DNA from: Anthostomella pinea
Taxonomy: Eukaryota > Ascomycota > Sordariomycetes > Xylariales > Xylariaceae
Reading direction: 5' to 3'
Assembly: GCA_963556695.1 (NCBI GenBank)
Contig: CAUWAG010000007.1
Coordinates: forward strand, 4,340,001-4,404,000
Length of the DNA: 64,000 nucleotides
Position 1 is the first letter of the stretch. Each line of letters starts with the position of its first letter. The position numbers and the translations under genes are program-made. Under the pieces are notes generated by a model. The model was given only the letters and a program-made list of their open reading frames with translations, was not told the DNA's origin and made no database searches. Positions 21,821 to 33,629 of this stretch are shown here, piece by piece.

Positions 21821-22725
21821 CGGTAAGCCACGGACTCTGCCGCCTTTGGCAGAGAACATACGGGGCCACCCGCAGGATCAGACGGATCGTCATGGGGACC
21901 GATCTAGCCACAAGTACTTTTTTTCACTCTGGCAGATCGTCCTCAGGACAGATTCAGTCGAAACGTCATTGAGCTCGTTAGCTATGCTAGCGACACGAAG
22001 AAGAATATCCGATAGCCAGGACCGCGGAAACCCACTCATGCTTCAGCTACCGCTCAGCCGATAGAATCCACCTTGGGGATACAGCAGCTCAGCTTCTGAA
22101 GCTGAGCCAGGTTCGCTTATGGTCTTCGAACGACTTCAAGATGGAAGCTACTTCTCGCTCACCTTTCTATAGGTTCAAGAGGACTTAACGGGGAACCATC
22201 CAACCCATCTCGAACTCCAAGTCCTATGTTTTCACGTATCGCGCCGACCATCTGAGGCGCCATCACCATGCCTTGGCGATGTACAGGCCCCCGCGACATC
22301 AAGGGTCGTACAATCCAGGACCAATAACCTAGCATCCATGGACGTCGATCCCGCCCTTTACCATATCTTACGAGCGGCGCAGTCCAAAACCTTCGGTTTC
22401 GAAGTTGGGGTTCGGGTTCATTCCGACACCAGAGAGTGTTTTCCCGGATTCATTCATGCGTGACAGCTTCAGAAACGTGGCGAAGACCCGTTGTCGGACG
22501 TTTGAGAAGTCGATTAGTCAGACAGCCTCGCAGGTGCCGGCAACCTCCCGAGGTGGGATGCTAGCGGGCTTCCCATCTCGGCATTCCGAATCGGTTCATA
22601 ACAACCTCAACCCGCACCTTGGTCGGAGGGGCAGAGTTGGTCATTTCACGTCTGTACCAACCGTGACAGCTTCAGGTCACCGAAACTTATTCGACTTGTA
22701 GATTGTGACATTGCAAGCGGCTAGA

Positions 22726-24294
22726 ATGCAAGATATGTACCAGGACGGATCAGCCACGGCGGTCAAGGTGAAGCCCAGGATCATCATTCATGGCGGCGCT
22801 GGCAACATCACACGGGAGAGTATGGGGCCGGAAAAGTACCAAAAGTACCGAACGGCATTGATTAATATCGTGAGCTGCTTTCTCCTGATGCGAGCATCGC
22901 TATCAGCGAGCTTGAATAACACAATGAAACAGGTCACCCAGACAGATGCGTACATGCGCACGCCCCAAAAACAATCGAGCAAAGGAGAGCACTGGATGCA
23001 AGATACCCAATATCCCTCCGCCCTCGAAGCCGCGACGTACGCGGTGACGAAGCTCGAGAACGACGCGCTTTTCAACTCGGGCCACGGCGCCGTCTTCACG
23101 CGCGATGGCATCAACGAGCTCGAGGCGTCCGTCATGGTGTCGCGGGGTTTCGCGAAGCGCGGCGTCGGCGTGACAGGGCTGAAAAGGGTCAAGAACCCCA
23201 TCCTGCTGGCGAAGGCGATGCTCGAGCACGGCGACAAAGACCTGGTGGGGAACACAGACCTAGGGTGGTCACGCGAGTCAAGCGGGACGGACTTGGATGT
23301 GCCTTCGGCTCAGGGACACACGCTGGTGCACGGAGAGACGGCTGAGACGTTAGCCAGGAAATATGGTCGGGACCTGGTGGAGGCCGGTTACTTCTTCACC
23401 CAGAAGCGCTGGGACGAACACGTACGCGGCCTGGAGAAGGAGAAGGAGGGCAAGGGTACGGCGACGTGGAGTGCTGAGGCATATCTCCCTCAAGGCACCT
23501 GCGGCGCAGTCGCACTGGACGAGCACGGAGTCATCTGTGTTGCGACAAGCACCGGCGGCATGACAAACAAGCTAACTGGGCGCATCGGAGACACGCCGGT
23601 TGTTGGCGCTGGTTTCTGGGCCGAGGAGTGGACCGAAGATGGGGATCCGGGCATGTCGAGGGCTCGATCAGTCCCAGACCCGTGGCGAAACCTGCAAGAA
23701 TACTTGAACATCCCGGGACCGGTCGTGGAGCTGTCGTCGAGCCTGCGCGCCTTTCTTGCCGATTGTCTGCCGTCACCCTTCACGTATACCCCTATCACAC
23801 CCACCCAGCGGGGTTCTGCCCACTTGGACAATAGTATAAAAGACGAAGACGTGCGGGTGACGCGCTCGGTTGCCATGTCGGGCACTGGCAATGGGGACTC
23901 GTTCCTCCGGTTGGCCGCGACCAGGACCGTCGCTTCGATCGCGCGCTGGAGCCGCATGCCTGCGGTGAGCGCTCTGAACCGGATTGCTGGACGAGGCGGG
24001 GAGCTAGAGAAGAGCGCTGGCGATCGATGGGGGAAGACTGGAGAAGGTGAGGGCGGCATGATCGGGATAGAATGCGTGGTGGGACGAGACGAGTCGGGGG
24101 CGGTACTCTATACGAGGTCTGCTATCCTGCAAGATCATAACTGCGCTGGAATGTTTCGGGCGTGGGTCAACGATGACGGACGATCGGAGATGAGGATCTG
24201 GCACGTTGACGAGGATCGAACGCGTGGAACAGATGCGCGGTCGTTCGTGAGCGAGGAGAAAGGCGAGGTCGTCCTGGCGCATGGGTGCAACTAG
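22726..24294 (+). CDS. isoaspartyl peptidase / L-asparaginase (Ntn hydrolase)
   Basis: Member of the asparaginase type 2 (plant-type, N-terminal nucleophile) family, which hydrolyses isoaspartyl peptides or asparagine after self-cleavage. The N terminus has KPRIIIHGGAGN. SALEAATYAVTKLE and NSGHGAVFTRDG follow, then the cleavage/nucleophile motif PQGTCGAVALDEHG (Thr), then GRIGDTPVVGAGFWA and SGTGNGDSFLR. A 63-bp segment at 22870-22932 has GTGAGC and AACAG ends, contains no stop and is in frame. Removing it gives the family-like INIVTQTDAYMRTP and a 501-aa product; retaining it gives 522 aa. An insert of about 110 residues separates the nucleophile part from the GTGNGD part, as in fungal members. 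Start chosen at ATG 22726. Confidence 0.88.
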   Translation: MQDMYQDGSATAVKVKPRIIIHGGAGNITRESMGPEKYQKYRTALINIVSCFLLMRASLSASLNNTMKQVTQTDAYMRTPQKQSSKGEHWMQDTQYPSALEAATYAVTKLENDALFNSGHGAVFTRDGINELEASVMVSRGFAKRGVGVTGLKRVKNPILLAKAMLEHGDKDLVGNTDLGWSRESSGTDLDVPSAQGHTLVHGETAETLARKYGRDLVEAGYFFTQKRWDEHVRGLEKEKEGKGTATWSAEAYLPQGTCGAVALDEHGVICVATSTGGMTNKLTGRIGDTPVVGAGFWAEEWTEDGDPGMSRARSVPDPWRNLQEYLNIPGPVVELSSSLRAFLADCLPSPFTYTPITPTQRGSAHLDNSIKDEDVRVTRSVAMSGTGNGDSFLRLAATRTVASIARWSRMPAVSALNRIAGRGGELEKSAGDRWGKTGEGEGGMIGIECVVGRDESGAVLYTRSAILQDHNCAGMFRAWVNDDGRSEMRIWHVDEDRTRGTDARSFVSEEKGEVVLAHGCN

Positions 24295-24661
24295 ATCCTG
24301 GAAGCTCGAACGGCACTGCAAGCTCGGTTAGCAACCTCAATGATGGAACAAGATAGCCAGTCAAATTCGTGATTTGAAATCAGTCATCATTAGAATATAT
24401 CGGACGGCAAACGCAATTGCCAGCAAAGCCCAGGACGCCAGGGGGTGAATGGCACCATATCCCGATCCCACAGCCGTCTATGTTACACGTCTTCTCCAGC
24501 TATATGAAGACCGCCAATTTCCCGTGTGAATACATCCGACAGGGTCAGGTCGAAGGAGTAGAGTGTGGTACAGTGTTTCGTCAAGTCGGATTCGTCAAGT
24601 TTAGGCCAGGTTCAGCTCGGCGTTAGGAGGTGGTTGTGGTACCTGGGGCCAAATCAGTCAG
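24295..24661. other. intergenic between convergent asparaginase and TIM17
   Basis: Shared 3' flanks of two converging genes. Nothing else is recognised. Confidence 0.4.
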
Positions 24662-25242
24662 TTACTGGCCGATCGTGAAGAAAGGCATATCGAATCTCAC
24701 CTCCAACTTTGTCGAGCCTGCAAGCATCCTCTGGAAGCCAATTCCCACACCCTCAATAACTGCCAGGAGCACGGCGCAACCGATGGCTCCGTTTCTCGCC
24801 GCCTTATAACCTCCTCGAACGGCCAACGCGCCTCCCGTGAAGAAGCCGGCGATGATGGCGTTATACGGGTCCTCCTTCTTGCGCACACCCTTGACTGCGC
24901 AGTCGAACGTCGAGAACAGGCCTCCCCATACTGTTCACCTGTCAGTCAATCTTGCAGTGCAGGCCTTAGTGCTTGCTGCACTAACCACCGAAGTTGCCAC
25001 CGAGTACGGGCGCCCGGGCCTTGATTGCTGTGATGGCGCCTATCCGTCTCTCGCCCATGGGGCTGTTTCTGAATCCCTTGATTCCGTGCCATATAGTACC
25101 CCCTATCGCCTAGACCCTGTACGTCAGCTCGAGTGTCGCGCGGGAAGAGATGCGCCAGCTGGGAGTAACCTACCCCCATGGCGAAAGCACCACCAAAGTC
25201 GTTGAGGATGACATATGGACAGGGGTCTCGTGTGTGATCCAT
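24662..25242 (-). CDS. TIM17: mitochondrial import inner membrane translocase subunit Tim17
   Basis: Core subunit of the TIM23 presequence translocase in the mitochondrial inner membrane. Three exons: 25174-25242, 24986-25109 and 24662-24930, with introns of 64 and 55 bp, give 153 aa, the usual length. The product starts [20 protein letters not shown]. After splicing it reads [19 protein letters not shown], then [20 protein letters not shown], then [20 protein letters not shown], the hallmark of the family. Four glycine-rich hydrophobic segments are visible. The intron 2 donor is GTTAGT, chosen because it preserves FGVWGG. Essential gene, hence probably intact. Confidence 0.93.
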
Positions 25243-26077
25243 CTTTAAGAAATCGTTGCGCCGAAGAAAATGGGTTCGGTTCGCGGTATGGGGAAGATGT
25301 TGTCGTAAAAGTCGAGGTTCAAGCAATGATCGGGTCGAGTACGAGATACGGAATGGAAGCTCTGGCTGACGACTGGGAAGAAAATTGACTGTTGGGCACG
25401 GGCCACGTCGGCGTTGAGATGTGCAGGCTCCGTTCGATCAAGGCTTAGGTAAGCTTATAAGGTATTAACATTGAAGGTACCTGTAGAGCTTCAATTCATC
25501 ATGGGCAATTACCAGCTCTCTGCCAAAGGACCTATGGCATACGATAATCAGAAGGAGTATCATAATTCAGACGTCCGATATCGGCTTCACCTGAGTAAGA
25601 TGCCCGACCTCTTTGACTTGGTAGGTGGATTTCTATCATCGCTTTTCGTCTACCTTGCGGTGAAGTTCAATATTGCAAGGCGAGATGGCGCAATCTGTCT
25701 GCCTGTTTCAGTGTTCACTCTAAGGTAAGCATACATAATGGGAAGTTTCCTTGCTGGTACAAGTCGTACGTCGGTCAAGACGGTACCTTACTGTATCACA
25801 GAACCAGACAATTACTTCCTAGTAGGTACACGTATGCAGCTTGCCGTTCGGCTGCCAACTTGAAGCTCGGTACCAATATCTCAACGTCTCATACATCACG
25901 CAATTGGTGTTGTCTTACACCGTCAGCACCCCCCTGCCAGCATAGTAATAATTGCCGGTCACCGCACACTCCTGACGAGGAGCGGTATATAAGTAACACT
26001 CCCATTCTGACTTCCAAATTGGCCGAGCATTTCAGCATACCTACCTACTTACATACCTATCGTCGAGCTACCACACA
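25243..26077. promoter_or_regulatory. intergenic, TIM17 upstream region
   Basis: Upstream of the minus-strand TIM17 gene and of the small plus-strand ORF at 26078. A TATATAAG box lies at 25986-25993, about 90 bp before that ORF. An open frame at 25501-25728 has no recognisable traits. Confidence 0.4.
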
Positions 26078-26344
26078 ATGGCCGTTGGGCACAACAGAGA
26101 TACCAGAGAAACAAGCGGCGGTTGTGCAGGATGCCAGAAGATGGAGGCCGAAGAAGAAACCACCGAGAAGGAAGACGATGGCCTGTTTACACCCGCCGAA
26201 ACGGTGGTCAGTGACAATGCTGATGAGCTTCAAGGTGTGTTCCGACTCATGAGTCAATTGCATTCATCACCATCACCATGCCAGCTCCAGCCTTCAACCT
26301 TCAAAGCGGTTGAAACTATAATTTGCATAAACAGTTCGGCATAA
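26078..26344 (+). CDS. small acidic hypothetical protein
   Basis: An 88-aa frame from an ATG with good A/C context (CACACAATGG), 90 bp downstream of a TATA-like box. It has a CxxC pair (GGCAGCQK) and a run of Glu/Lys/Thr (EAEEETTEKEDD). No family is recognised. A GTGTGT donor at 26235 could end a first exon after DELQ, but no second exon is evident. Could be non-coding. Confidence 0.3.
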   Translation: MAVGHNRDTRETSGGCAGCQKMEAEEETTEKEDDGLFTPAETVVSDNADELQGVFRLMSQLHSSPSPCQLQPSTFKAVETIICINSSA

Positions 26345-26918
26345 GTATTACTATTAGCCCCTGCACTTTATTCCAGGCGCAATTGTGCCTTGTGGTAGCG
26401 GTATCCAGAATAAGGACCAGGGTCACGAATGGTGGCTATTGGTCTGTATTCTGGAAGTTGCTTGATTGAAAGAAGGGATGGGTGGTGTCCCCATCCCAGA
26501 AGTAGCTATCATCCCAGTTGGGTACGAATCTGGTACAAACGGGTACCAGTTGGGCTCCAAGGTACCTTGTACCCTGGCCCGTGACCCATCCGTCATTGTG
26601 GCTCGAAAATGGGTTGAGGAGCCACACAATGGCTTTCAACCTGTGCTAGTAGTACCTGCGCTAGTATCTACCTAACTGCAGCTTCCCCCTGCCCCACGTT
26701 GAGCGCTCCCTTCCCCCACCCCCCTCCCTGGAGCTCCCGTCCGTCAAGCCTCGAAGTCTCGAAGCCGGAAGGGTCCCAGAGTCCAGACATCATTCCTCAA
26801 CCATCCGGCCATTATGTGAAAAAAGGTTTTTTTATTATTTTTTATTATTTTTTATTTATTTACTTGAATCTACCATTATATGATAATCACCAACTGACCG
26901 ACGTACACCACAGGCACG
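26345..26918. other. intergenic with an A/T-rich tract, DUG2 upstream region
   Basis: The region before DUG2. It contains an A/T-only-rich tract at about 26818-26870 (poly-A, then T-rich runs with ATTATTTTTT units), 50 bp before the start codon, which probably serves as the promoter or nucleosome-free element. Confidence 0.45.
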
Positions 26919-29598
26919 ATGCCGTCGACGCCCCCATCTCCCGTTCCCGTGCTCGAGGTCCCGCCGCATACCACCCCAAAGCTACACCATAGCCTTCAGC
27001 ACGACAGTTCCGTCCTCGCCCTCGCCGTGAGCAATAGCAGCATCTACGCAGGCACTCATGATGGAGAGATCGTGGTATGGTCCCTGGAAACCTTCCAGCA
27101 GACCCATCGCGTACAGGCCCACAAGCGCAGTGTCATGTGCCTGTTCATGTCCGAAGATGGCTCCCTTCTATTCTCCAGCGCCAGCGACCCCATTGTCAAT
27201 GTCTGGTGCCCGAAAACCATGACCCGCCTGTACGAGATATACAGCTTGAACGACTCCTTTGGCGACATCTTCTCTGTTGCCTATTCCTCCCAGTACGAGA
27301 CCGTCTACTACGGCGCCCAAAATTGCTCCATACAGTGGGTAGGCCTGAAGGACCCGGATCGACGTGTATCCCACGACTCTGCGAACCATCCCGATCGACG
27401 CAACCACCGCTTCTTCGACTCTAGAGCTGTGGGCGGCGGTGCCAGTACCCCACGCCCAACCGACGAGCGGTACGAGTTGATTCCTCGATCGCATTCCACC
27501 CTCGAAACCAACAAGAGAGCGAACAAGGAGTTTGCCCATAATTCCTATGTCTACTGCATGCTCATGACCAAGGGCACAACCGCATATGCCGATCCAGACG
27601 ATGATGTCTTGATATCTGGCGGTGGGGAGGGCATCATAAGGGCCTGGAAGCTCGGTGGGCGAGAGATTGGCCCGGATGGCTATGAGACTGGCCTCGAGGA
27701 AATCATTTGCCTCGGAGAGGCTGATTGCCAGTCAGTCATGTCGCTTGCTGTTGACGGATCCTTCTTGTACAGCGGCAGGCTTGAAGGTGTGGTCGAGCTC
27801 TGGGACCTAGATACCAAGCAGAAGCTACGAGTGATCAAGGCTCACAAGGGAGATGTCATGACTCTACAAATGGGCTGGGGATACCTATGGAGCGCCGCAC
27901 GTTCGGGCACCGCAAGTGTAAGTCAATGCAGATGAATACCGTAGGTCGTTAGTCAGCTAACCATGGAGACAGAAACACAGCACAGTTCACTACGGGGACT
28001 TCCAGCCGGAGGCGTCCCAGAATGTCAGCCAGAAGTATCAATGCCTGACTCAATGGAAAGCCCATGACGGGAAGATCCTGTCGTCAGCGATGACGGCCCA
28101 TGAGGGCCAGCAGCTGTACGTGACCGGCGCCAACGACAACAGTATCGCTGTGTGGTTATTGGAGAACCAAGCGGCAGCAGAACAGCCATCGCAGGAGCAC
28201 CACGAGGATATGATGATCACCTCTCTGAGAGAGTTCGTCTCCTTCAAAACCATATCGTCACGACCTGAATATGCCGAGGACTGTCGTAGGGGCGCCACTT
28301 TCCTCCGTACTCTGTTCAAGAAACTAGGAGGGGATGTGGAGATGCTCTCTGCTGACGACCAGCTTCATCATCCTGTCGTGCTCGCCAAGTTCAGCGGCAA
28401 GCTCGAGCCTGCTAAACAGCGGAAAAGGATACTCTTCTACGGCCATTACGACGTTGTTCCAGCCGACATCAAGAGCGGCAAGTGGGAGAATGACCCTTTC
28501 CAGCTGACTGGGACCAATGGGTACCTATACGGTCGCGGAGTCAGCGACAACAAGGGGCCCATCATGGCTGCGCTCTATGCGGTCACTGATCTCATGCAAT
28601 CCAAGTCATTGGACTCGGATGTCGTCTTTTTGATCGAAGGCCAGGAAGAGTCGGGATCTCGTGGCTTCAGGGAGACTGTGCGAAAGTACAAAGAGCGCAT
28701 CGGCCACATAGATTATATTCTCTTGGCGAACAGCTACTGGCTGGACGACCACACGCCATGCCTGACCTATGGTCTAAGGGGCGTTATGCACGCCACAGTC
28801 TGTGTCGAGTCGACACATCCGGATCTTCACTCCGGCGTTGACGGCTCTTACATGGTCAACGAGCCACTATCTGACCTGATGATTTTGCTCACCAAGCTCA
28901 AAGGCCCTCGCAACCGAATTATGCTTCCTGGCTTCTACGATGGCATACTGCCTCTGACGGCGGAGGAGGAGGCTCGATACGACGACATTCTATCTGTCCT
29001 CATGGAGCAGAATGAAGGGAAGCAATCTCCTGAAACCCTCAAGAGGAATCTAATGGCGCGCTGGCGGGAGCCCAACCTGACACATCATAAGGTCAAGGTC
29101 TCAGGTCCAGATGGTAGTCTGATCAGCAGCCACGCAAACGCGAAGATCAGTGTTCGACTGGTTCCGGGTCAAGAGGTCGAAGAAGTTACTAGCTCCCTCA
29201 CCACCTTTCTCGAAACCGAGTTCACCAATCTTGAGTCGGATAACAAACTCAGCATACAGATCGATAACCAGGCCGAGCCTTGGCTTGGCGATCCTAACAG
29301 CTACATCTTCCGCACCCTCGAAGAGGCTGTCGTGCAGGCATGGTCTCCGTTGTTTGCTTCTGACGCGAATGGAGCTCACACGAACGGACACTCACCCAAG
29401 ATTCGCAAGCCTCTCTATATCAGAGAAGGTGGTTCCATCCCAGCAATAAGATTCCTGGAGAAGGAGTTCGACGCTCCAGCAGCACATCTTCCCTGCGGAC
29501 AAGCGTCAGACTCGGCCCATCTCGATAACGAGAGGCTGCGTGTGGTCAATCTCCTCAAGAGCCGTGAGATATTCGGACACGTGTTCAAGAAGCTGTAA
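26919..29598 (+). CDS. DUG2: Dug2-type glutathione degradosome subunit: WD40 repeats plus M20 peptidase
   Basis: Cytosolic component of the alternative glutathione-degrading (GSH/gamma-Glu-peptidase) complex known from yeast as Dug1-Dug2-Dug3. Exons 26919-27917 and 27973-29598, with a 55-bp intron (GTAAGT...GACAG), encode 874 aa. The first 380 residues hold WD40 repeats (VWSLETFQQTHRVQAHK, VWCPKTMTRLYE, LWDLDTKQKLRVIKAHKGDV and VTGANDNSIAVWLLEN). The remaining 490 residues are an M20 metallopeptidase with metal-ligand motifs FYGHYDVVPAD, YGRGVSDNKGP and IEGQEESGS, plus the late His in SDSAHLDNER. This domain order is diagnostic for Dug2. Its partner Dug3 is not in this window. Confidence 0.93.
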
Positions 29599-29817
29599 AG
29601 CGCTGAGCGGTGGACACTGATGGTCGTGTTTCATTGAGGCTTGGAGGCGTTCAGGGCGGCAAATAGACTTAGAGGCTGGTGTAGCGATACCCCTTCACTT
29701 CGCATCGGCATAGGTCAGGAGCATTAATGCAAATTTTCCATCCTCCCCGTTGTTAGCAGTACCCGTTGCTGATGCAATGCGACTAAGCTAAAAGGTCCTG
29801 TGTCTTGCGGTTTCTAC

Positions 29818-30717
29818 CTAGTTACTACGCCATGGCCAGAACGAGCGCCTGCGCGATGATGACGACGACGACGACGATGAATTGTTCTCGCTTTGGAGAA
29901 AATGATGGTGATGGTGGTGGTGATGACCGCCGCTCCTCTCCCTACTTGAGGTCCTGTGCCCATTCTGACTCCCACTCTGACCACGTGGACGGCGTGTTCT
30001 CCGCGTCTCATGCTCTCCCTGATCACGGTTCGTCCACCTTTCTCGGTCCTCGGCCGTGGGTTGGTGTTCAGGGTAGCGACCACGATGTAGCTGCCCGCCA
30101 TGATCCTGGTCTGCCGCCGCGTGCTGCCCAGCGCGGAAGCCCTCGTGGTAGTGGGCCCATCGTATGTTTGGGTCAGGGTACTCGTTTGACGGCTGGAGAT
30201 TGGCGTTGAGAGGTGGTTGGCCATGGTGATGATAACCTTGCGGCTGCTGATACCGACCCCGGAGGTCGATATCGCCACCGCCATGTCTCGACAGCCGCTG
30301 GACCAGCCTCATTACACCGACCACTATTTCGCTTTCTTCGTTTTGGTAGATGGGCTGTCGCCTGCCACGACTTGCCGGAAACGGCGGGGACGGCGGCGGT
30401 GGGGGTTCGTCGTCCGAGCTGTAGCTGCTGATGCCCACGACCGCGTCCGTGCTGTCCGTTCGCCGTATCGTCCAGTCGTGGTCGTTTGGTCTTTCGGGTC
30501 GAGGACTGGGGCCTGGCCGCGTGCTTCCCCCTGATCCATGATTCGAGGAAACGGTGGAATTTCGACGGGGTGGCTGGATTGATATCCGTGGCCCGTCGGG
30601 ATACTCGATGGTGATGGAGCTTCTTCTCTGCCGCGGGTGGGCGTCTTGGTCTATACCCGATGAACGACGGGTCGACGGAGGACGGGTCGATGAGGGACGA
30701 CTGGGGACCGAGGCCAT
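29818..30717 (-). CDS. low-complexity hypothetical protein with His8 and Ser9 runs
   Basis: A 299-aa frame from ATG 30717 (MASVPSRPSSTRPPSTRR). No fold is recognised. It is rich in Arg, Ser, Pro and His, with a poly-Pro stretch (DDEPPPPPSPPFP), an eight-His run, a nine-Ser run and a basic end, RRRSFWPWRSN. One predicted helix, EEIVVGVMRLVQRL-like, lies in the middle (about residues 128-145). The His run and Ser run make it likely disordered. A 5' exon upstream of 30717 (donor near 30757) is possible. Coding status rests on frame length alone. Confidence 0.5.
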   Translation of the reverse strand: MASVPSRPSSTRPPSTRRSSGIDQDAHPRQRRSSITIEYPDGPRISIQPPRRNSTVSSNHGSGGSTRPGPSPRPERPNDHDWTIRRTDSTDAVVGISSYSSDDEPPPPPSPPFPASRGRRQPIYQNEESEIVVGVMRLVQRLSRHGGGDIDLRGRYQQPQGYHHHGQPPLNANLQPSNEYPDPNIRWAHYHEGFRAGQHAAADQDHGGQLHRGRYPEHQPTAEDRERWTNRDQGEHETRRTRRPRGQSGSQNGHRTSSRERSGGHHHHHHHHFLQSENNSSSSSSSSSRRRSFWPWRSN

Positions 30718-31731
30718 GCTGGACCAGGGATACAATGCGGAGATGAGTACCTGCCGGCGATGCTGCGTCTTGTAGGCCTCCAGTAAGTAGCTTGAGTTAA
30801 TTTAGGAGTAACGGCCATGGCACAGTTGCCTGATCCAGGAGACTTCTTATAGACAAGACGCAATGGGTTCAGTCTGTCCTTCTCCACGTTTCACCCGTCA
30901 AAGGCGGTAAGCCGTTGGCACTATTCTGAACAAAGGGGTCAGCGACATACACTCGATCCAGGGCAAGACATAGATATGCAAAGGCGTGCAGATTTCTCTG
31001 CTTTCGTCATCTCCGTGTAGTATTCGGTGACCTTCTCGAGCCAGCTGGCGTGCTTCTGCTGTGGCGCTTGTCGAAGTACGTGGCTGATCATCTCTTCGGA
31101 TACTCCGACGCCCCTATATCGTATGCTTGTTCCATGGGTCTTGTCAACAGCTATGAAGCTTGGATCATTCAGAGGCTGATCGGGACACGAAGAGAATCAT
31201 GTACAGTGAAGCAAAGGGAGATAATCTTCGCAGCTGAAATATCACCAATACTCTTGATTCAAGCCTCCCTGACTACTGTGAGTACCAAAAGGGCTAGTCG
31301 CCATAAGGATACTCGTGTTGGAGATTTTATATAGATCATTTGACACGAACAAACTCACGTTATCCTGGATAAGTGACGGAAGGACTCAGCATAGGTCTAT
31401 TTCGTCTGATTCTGCTCTTCGACGGTAGTGACTCTATCCCAGAGTAGAATGACAGTCGGCGACTATCTGCTTGACAGACGCGACGCAAGCAGCGCTGTAG
31501 ACGACGCTCTCTTTATCAATCATGGTAGAGCCCAATGCACCGTAGCCACCAATGACCTGTTGCCCTCGTCACTCATGAGGTCTTGCTGGAGTCATCATGG
31601 TAAGAGCCTTGCGCGGGGATTTGGCATATCCCCACTGGTCTTCTTGCCGAAGGCGTCTGACAACGTCGAGGCTATGGCTATGTCTTGCTGCTCGATGATG
31701 TGCAGGCGTGACCTCCCGCGCCCATGCCAGT
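30718..31731. other. intergenic
   Basis: About 1 kb between the start of the His/Ser-rich ORF and the stop of the MFS gene, both on the minus strand. No further gene was recognised; small open frames lack family traits. Confidence 0.4.
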
Positions 31732-33629
31732 TCAGCCGGTGGTCTTGCGCAAACCTCGGGCATTGATACATAAAGCGGCGCAAAAGCCTATGACTGCAAT
31801 CCCCGTCGCGGTGGCGAACGAGTATCTGAGCCCATCATAGTATACCATCCTGGCTTTGAGTTGGACATCAGGCGGTAGTTCCTTCAAGACTTCCACCGAG
31901 TGCCGGATTTCATCTATTACCTAAACAAACATCCTATATCAGTATCTCGACATATTAAACTCGTAAGATGAAACGTTTGGTAGAAAAGGGGCGTACTCTC
32001 CATTTATCTGGTACATCACTCAAAGCGTCCGGTAGCCGGGTGCTGAGCGTCGTCTGGACGATCGCCGAGGTGATGGAAACACCCCAGACCGTGCCTAGAG
32101 ATCGAATAAGATAGACCGTAGAAGCACATACTGCATGATCTAGTCTTGGTAAGCACAGTGGTCGATCCGAGGTTGTTTGCAACTTACCTGCATGTTCGAA
32201 CGTAGCCAGCGAGGTGAAGAGAATGCCAGGGTACACGATGCCCTGGCCGAGATTCGCTGGGAATATATACACGAAGTACTTCCAATTCGCGTCCACGAAA
32301 CCAAGCGACGTCACCAGAGCATTTCCCACTGCCATCAGTATAGCACCTGTCCGCACAAGTGCCGTGAGCTTTCCCCATCGAGACATGACAATGCCGGAGA
32401 TAAGACCTCCAATTGGGGTTGCTAGGGAGGGAATGGCGAGGCGAGCACCAGCTTTCGTTGCCGAGTCGAGAAGAACGACTTGAAAGAATAAGGGAAGCAT
32501 GAACAAATACTGTACCACTGGTAAGCAACAGACGGGAGAGTGTGGATCAGGGGGATTACTGACAGCGTAAGCAGAAAGGCCGACACAGACATTTGCCAGT
32601 TGCGTTGAGATGGGCAGCCGCCCCTTCAACATGCGAAGTGGTATCACTGGTATGGCTGTCGTCTTTGACTCGACCACAAGAAAAGCACCTAGGAGTACAA
32701 CACTCCCAAGCAATGATGAGATGACCCATGGGCTGTCCCACGGCAGCTCGTTGCCACCCAGACTCAAGCCCACAAGCTGGACCGAGATGGCGACGACCAA
32801 GAGGAGCGCGCCTGAAAAGTCAACCTTTCGCCAGGTCTCCTTGAAGCTTGCGCTGGCGAAGTGATCGTTCAGCGGGTTCTGGATCACCATCCAGCCAAGT
32901 ACGAAGGCTATTGCTGAGATGGGTACTTGCTACGCCATGTCAGTCTGATGACTTCGACGACTAGAATGCGAGATGGGTGTACTTACCAGCAAGAAGCACC
33001 ACCGCCACCCGATAGTATCAGCAATGGACCCTCCAAATGAGGCACCGCATATCGCACCAAAGCCAAACATCCCATTTTGAAAAGCCTGGTACATGCCACG
33101 CTTCTGGAATGGAATCATATCAGAGTTGACGATGGTTGCTAGGAAAGGTCAGTAAGATTAGAAATATCGGTGGTATTAGGTAGTACCAACCCATGGTCAT
33201 GAGTCCGCCACCACCAAAGCCTGTCAAGGCCCGCATACAGTTGAGCAGGACAATATCATTGGCAAGGCCGCAGCCGAGACAGCCCAGAGCAAAAGTGATG
33301 GTGGAGATGAAGAAACAGATGCGACGACCGAATATGTCGGACACGCGACCGTACAGAGGCTGGAAGGCTGTGCTCGTTACGAGGTACGAAGTGGTCAACC
33401 AGGAAGCACTATTGGCAGCATCGAACTGGGAGCTGATGGTCGCGTATGTAGCGGCTGTGATGGTACCGTCGAAGCCGTAGAGAAAGACATTCGACATGAT
33501 TGCCATCTCGATCCAGGCGAAATGTCGAGGGGCTACCCAGGCGACTTCGCTGGGCTGGGTGGCCACCTGAGTGGCCACCAATAGAGCCTCGCGCTCTGAG
33601 GAATCGTCTGTCGCGCAGGACGGAGACAT
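31732..33629 (-). CDS. MFS transporter (14-TMS-type, Vba/multidrug-like)
   Basis: Major facilitator permease of the fungal drug:H+ antiporter-2 / vacuolar basic amino acid transporter type. Six exons, 33191-33629, 32987-33138, 32564-32929, 32188-32509, 31997-32139 and 31732-31920, give 536 aa with matching phases. Signature pieces: FLYGFDGTITAATYATIS (TM1), FQPLYGRVSDIFGRR (loop 2-3), CGLANDIVLLNCMRALTG, and IGWRWCFLL at the exon 2 end. TIVNSDMIPFQKRG and STVYLIRSLGTVWGVSITSA near the end are typical of this subfamily. At least 12 hydrophobic segments are visible. The cargo cannot be told from sequence: basic amino acids, drugs or a metabolite. Start chosen at MSPSCATDDSSEREALL. Confidence 0.9.

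Larger units (their letters stand above)
20635..22725. other. intergenic with a 27-bp direct repeat
   Basis: Two kb without a convincing gene. It holds a 27-bp exact direct repeat (listed separately), a 9-bp tandem repeat near 21785 and a hairpin at 22087-22107 (9-bp arms, 3-nt loop). An ATG at 21768 opens a short frame that meets a GTAAGC donor near 21822, but no downstream exon was recognised. Confidence 0.4.

Noticed and set aside
23490..24059. 189-aa minus-strand open frame
   Set aside because: Antisense to the asparaginase coding sequence; no domain.
16702..33629. terpene biosynthetic gene cluster including the MFS transporter
   Set aside because: The transporter is 13 kb away, with housekeeping genes (TIM17, DUG2) in between; no tailoring genes.
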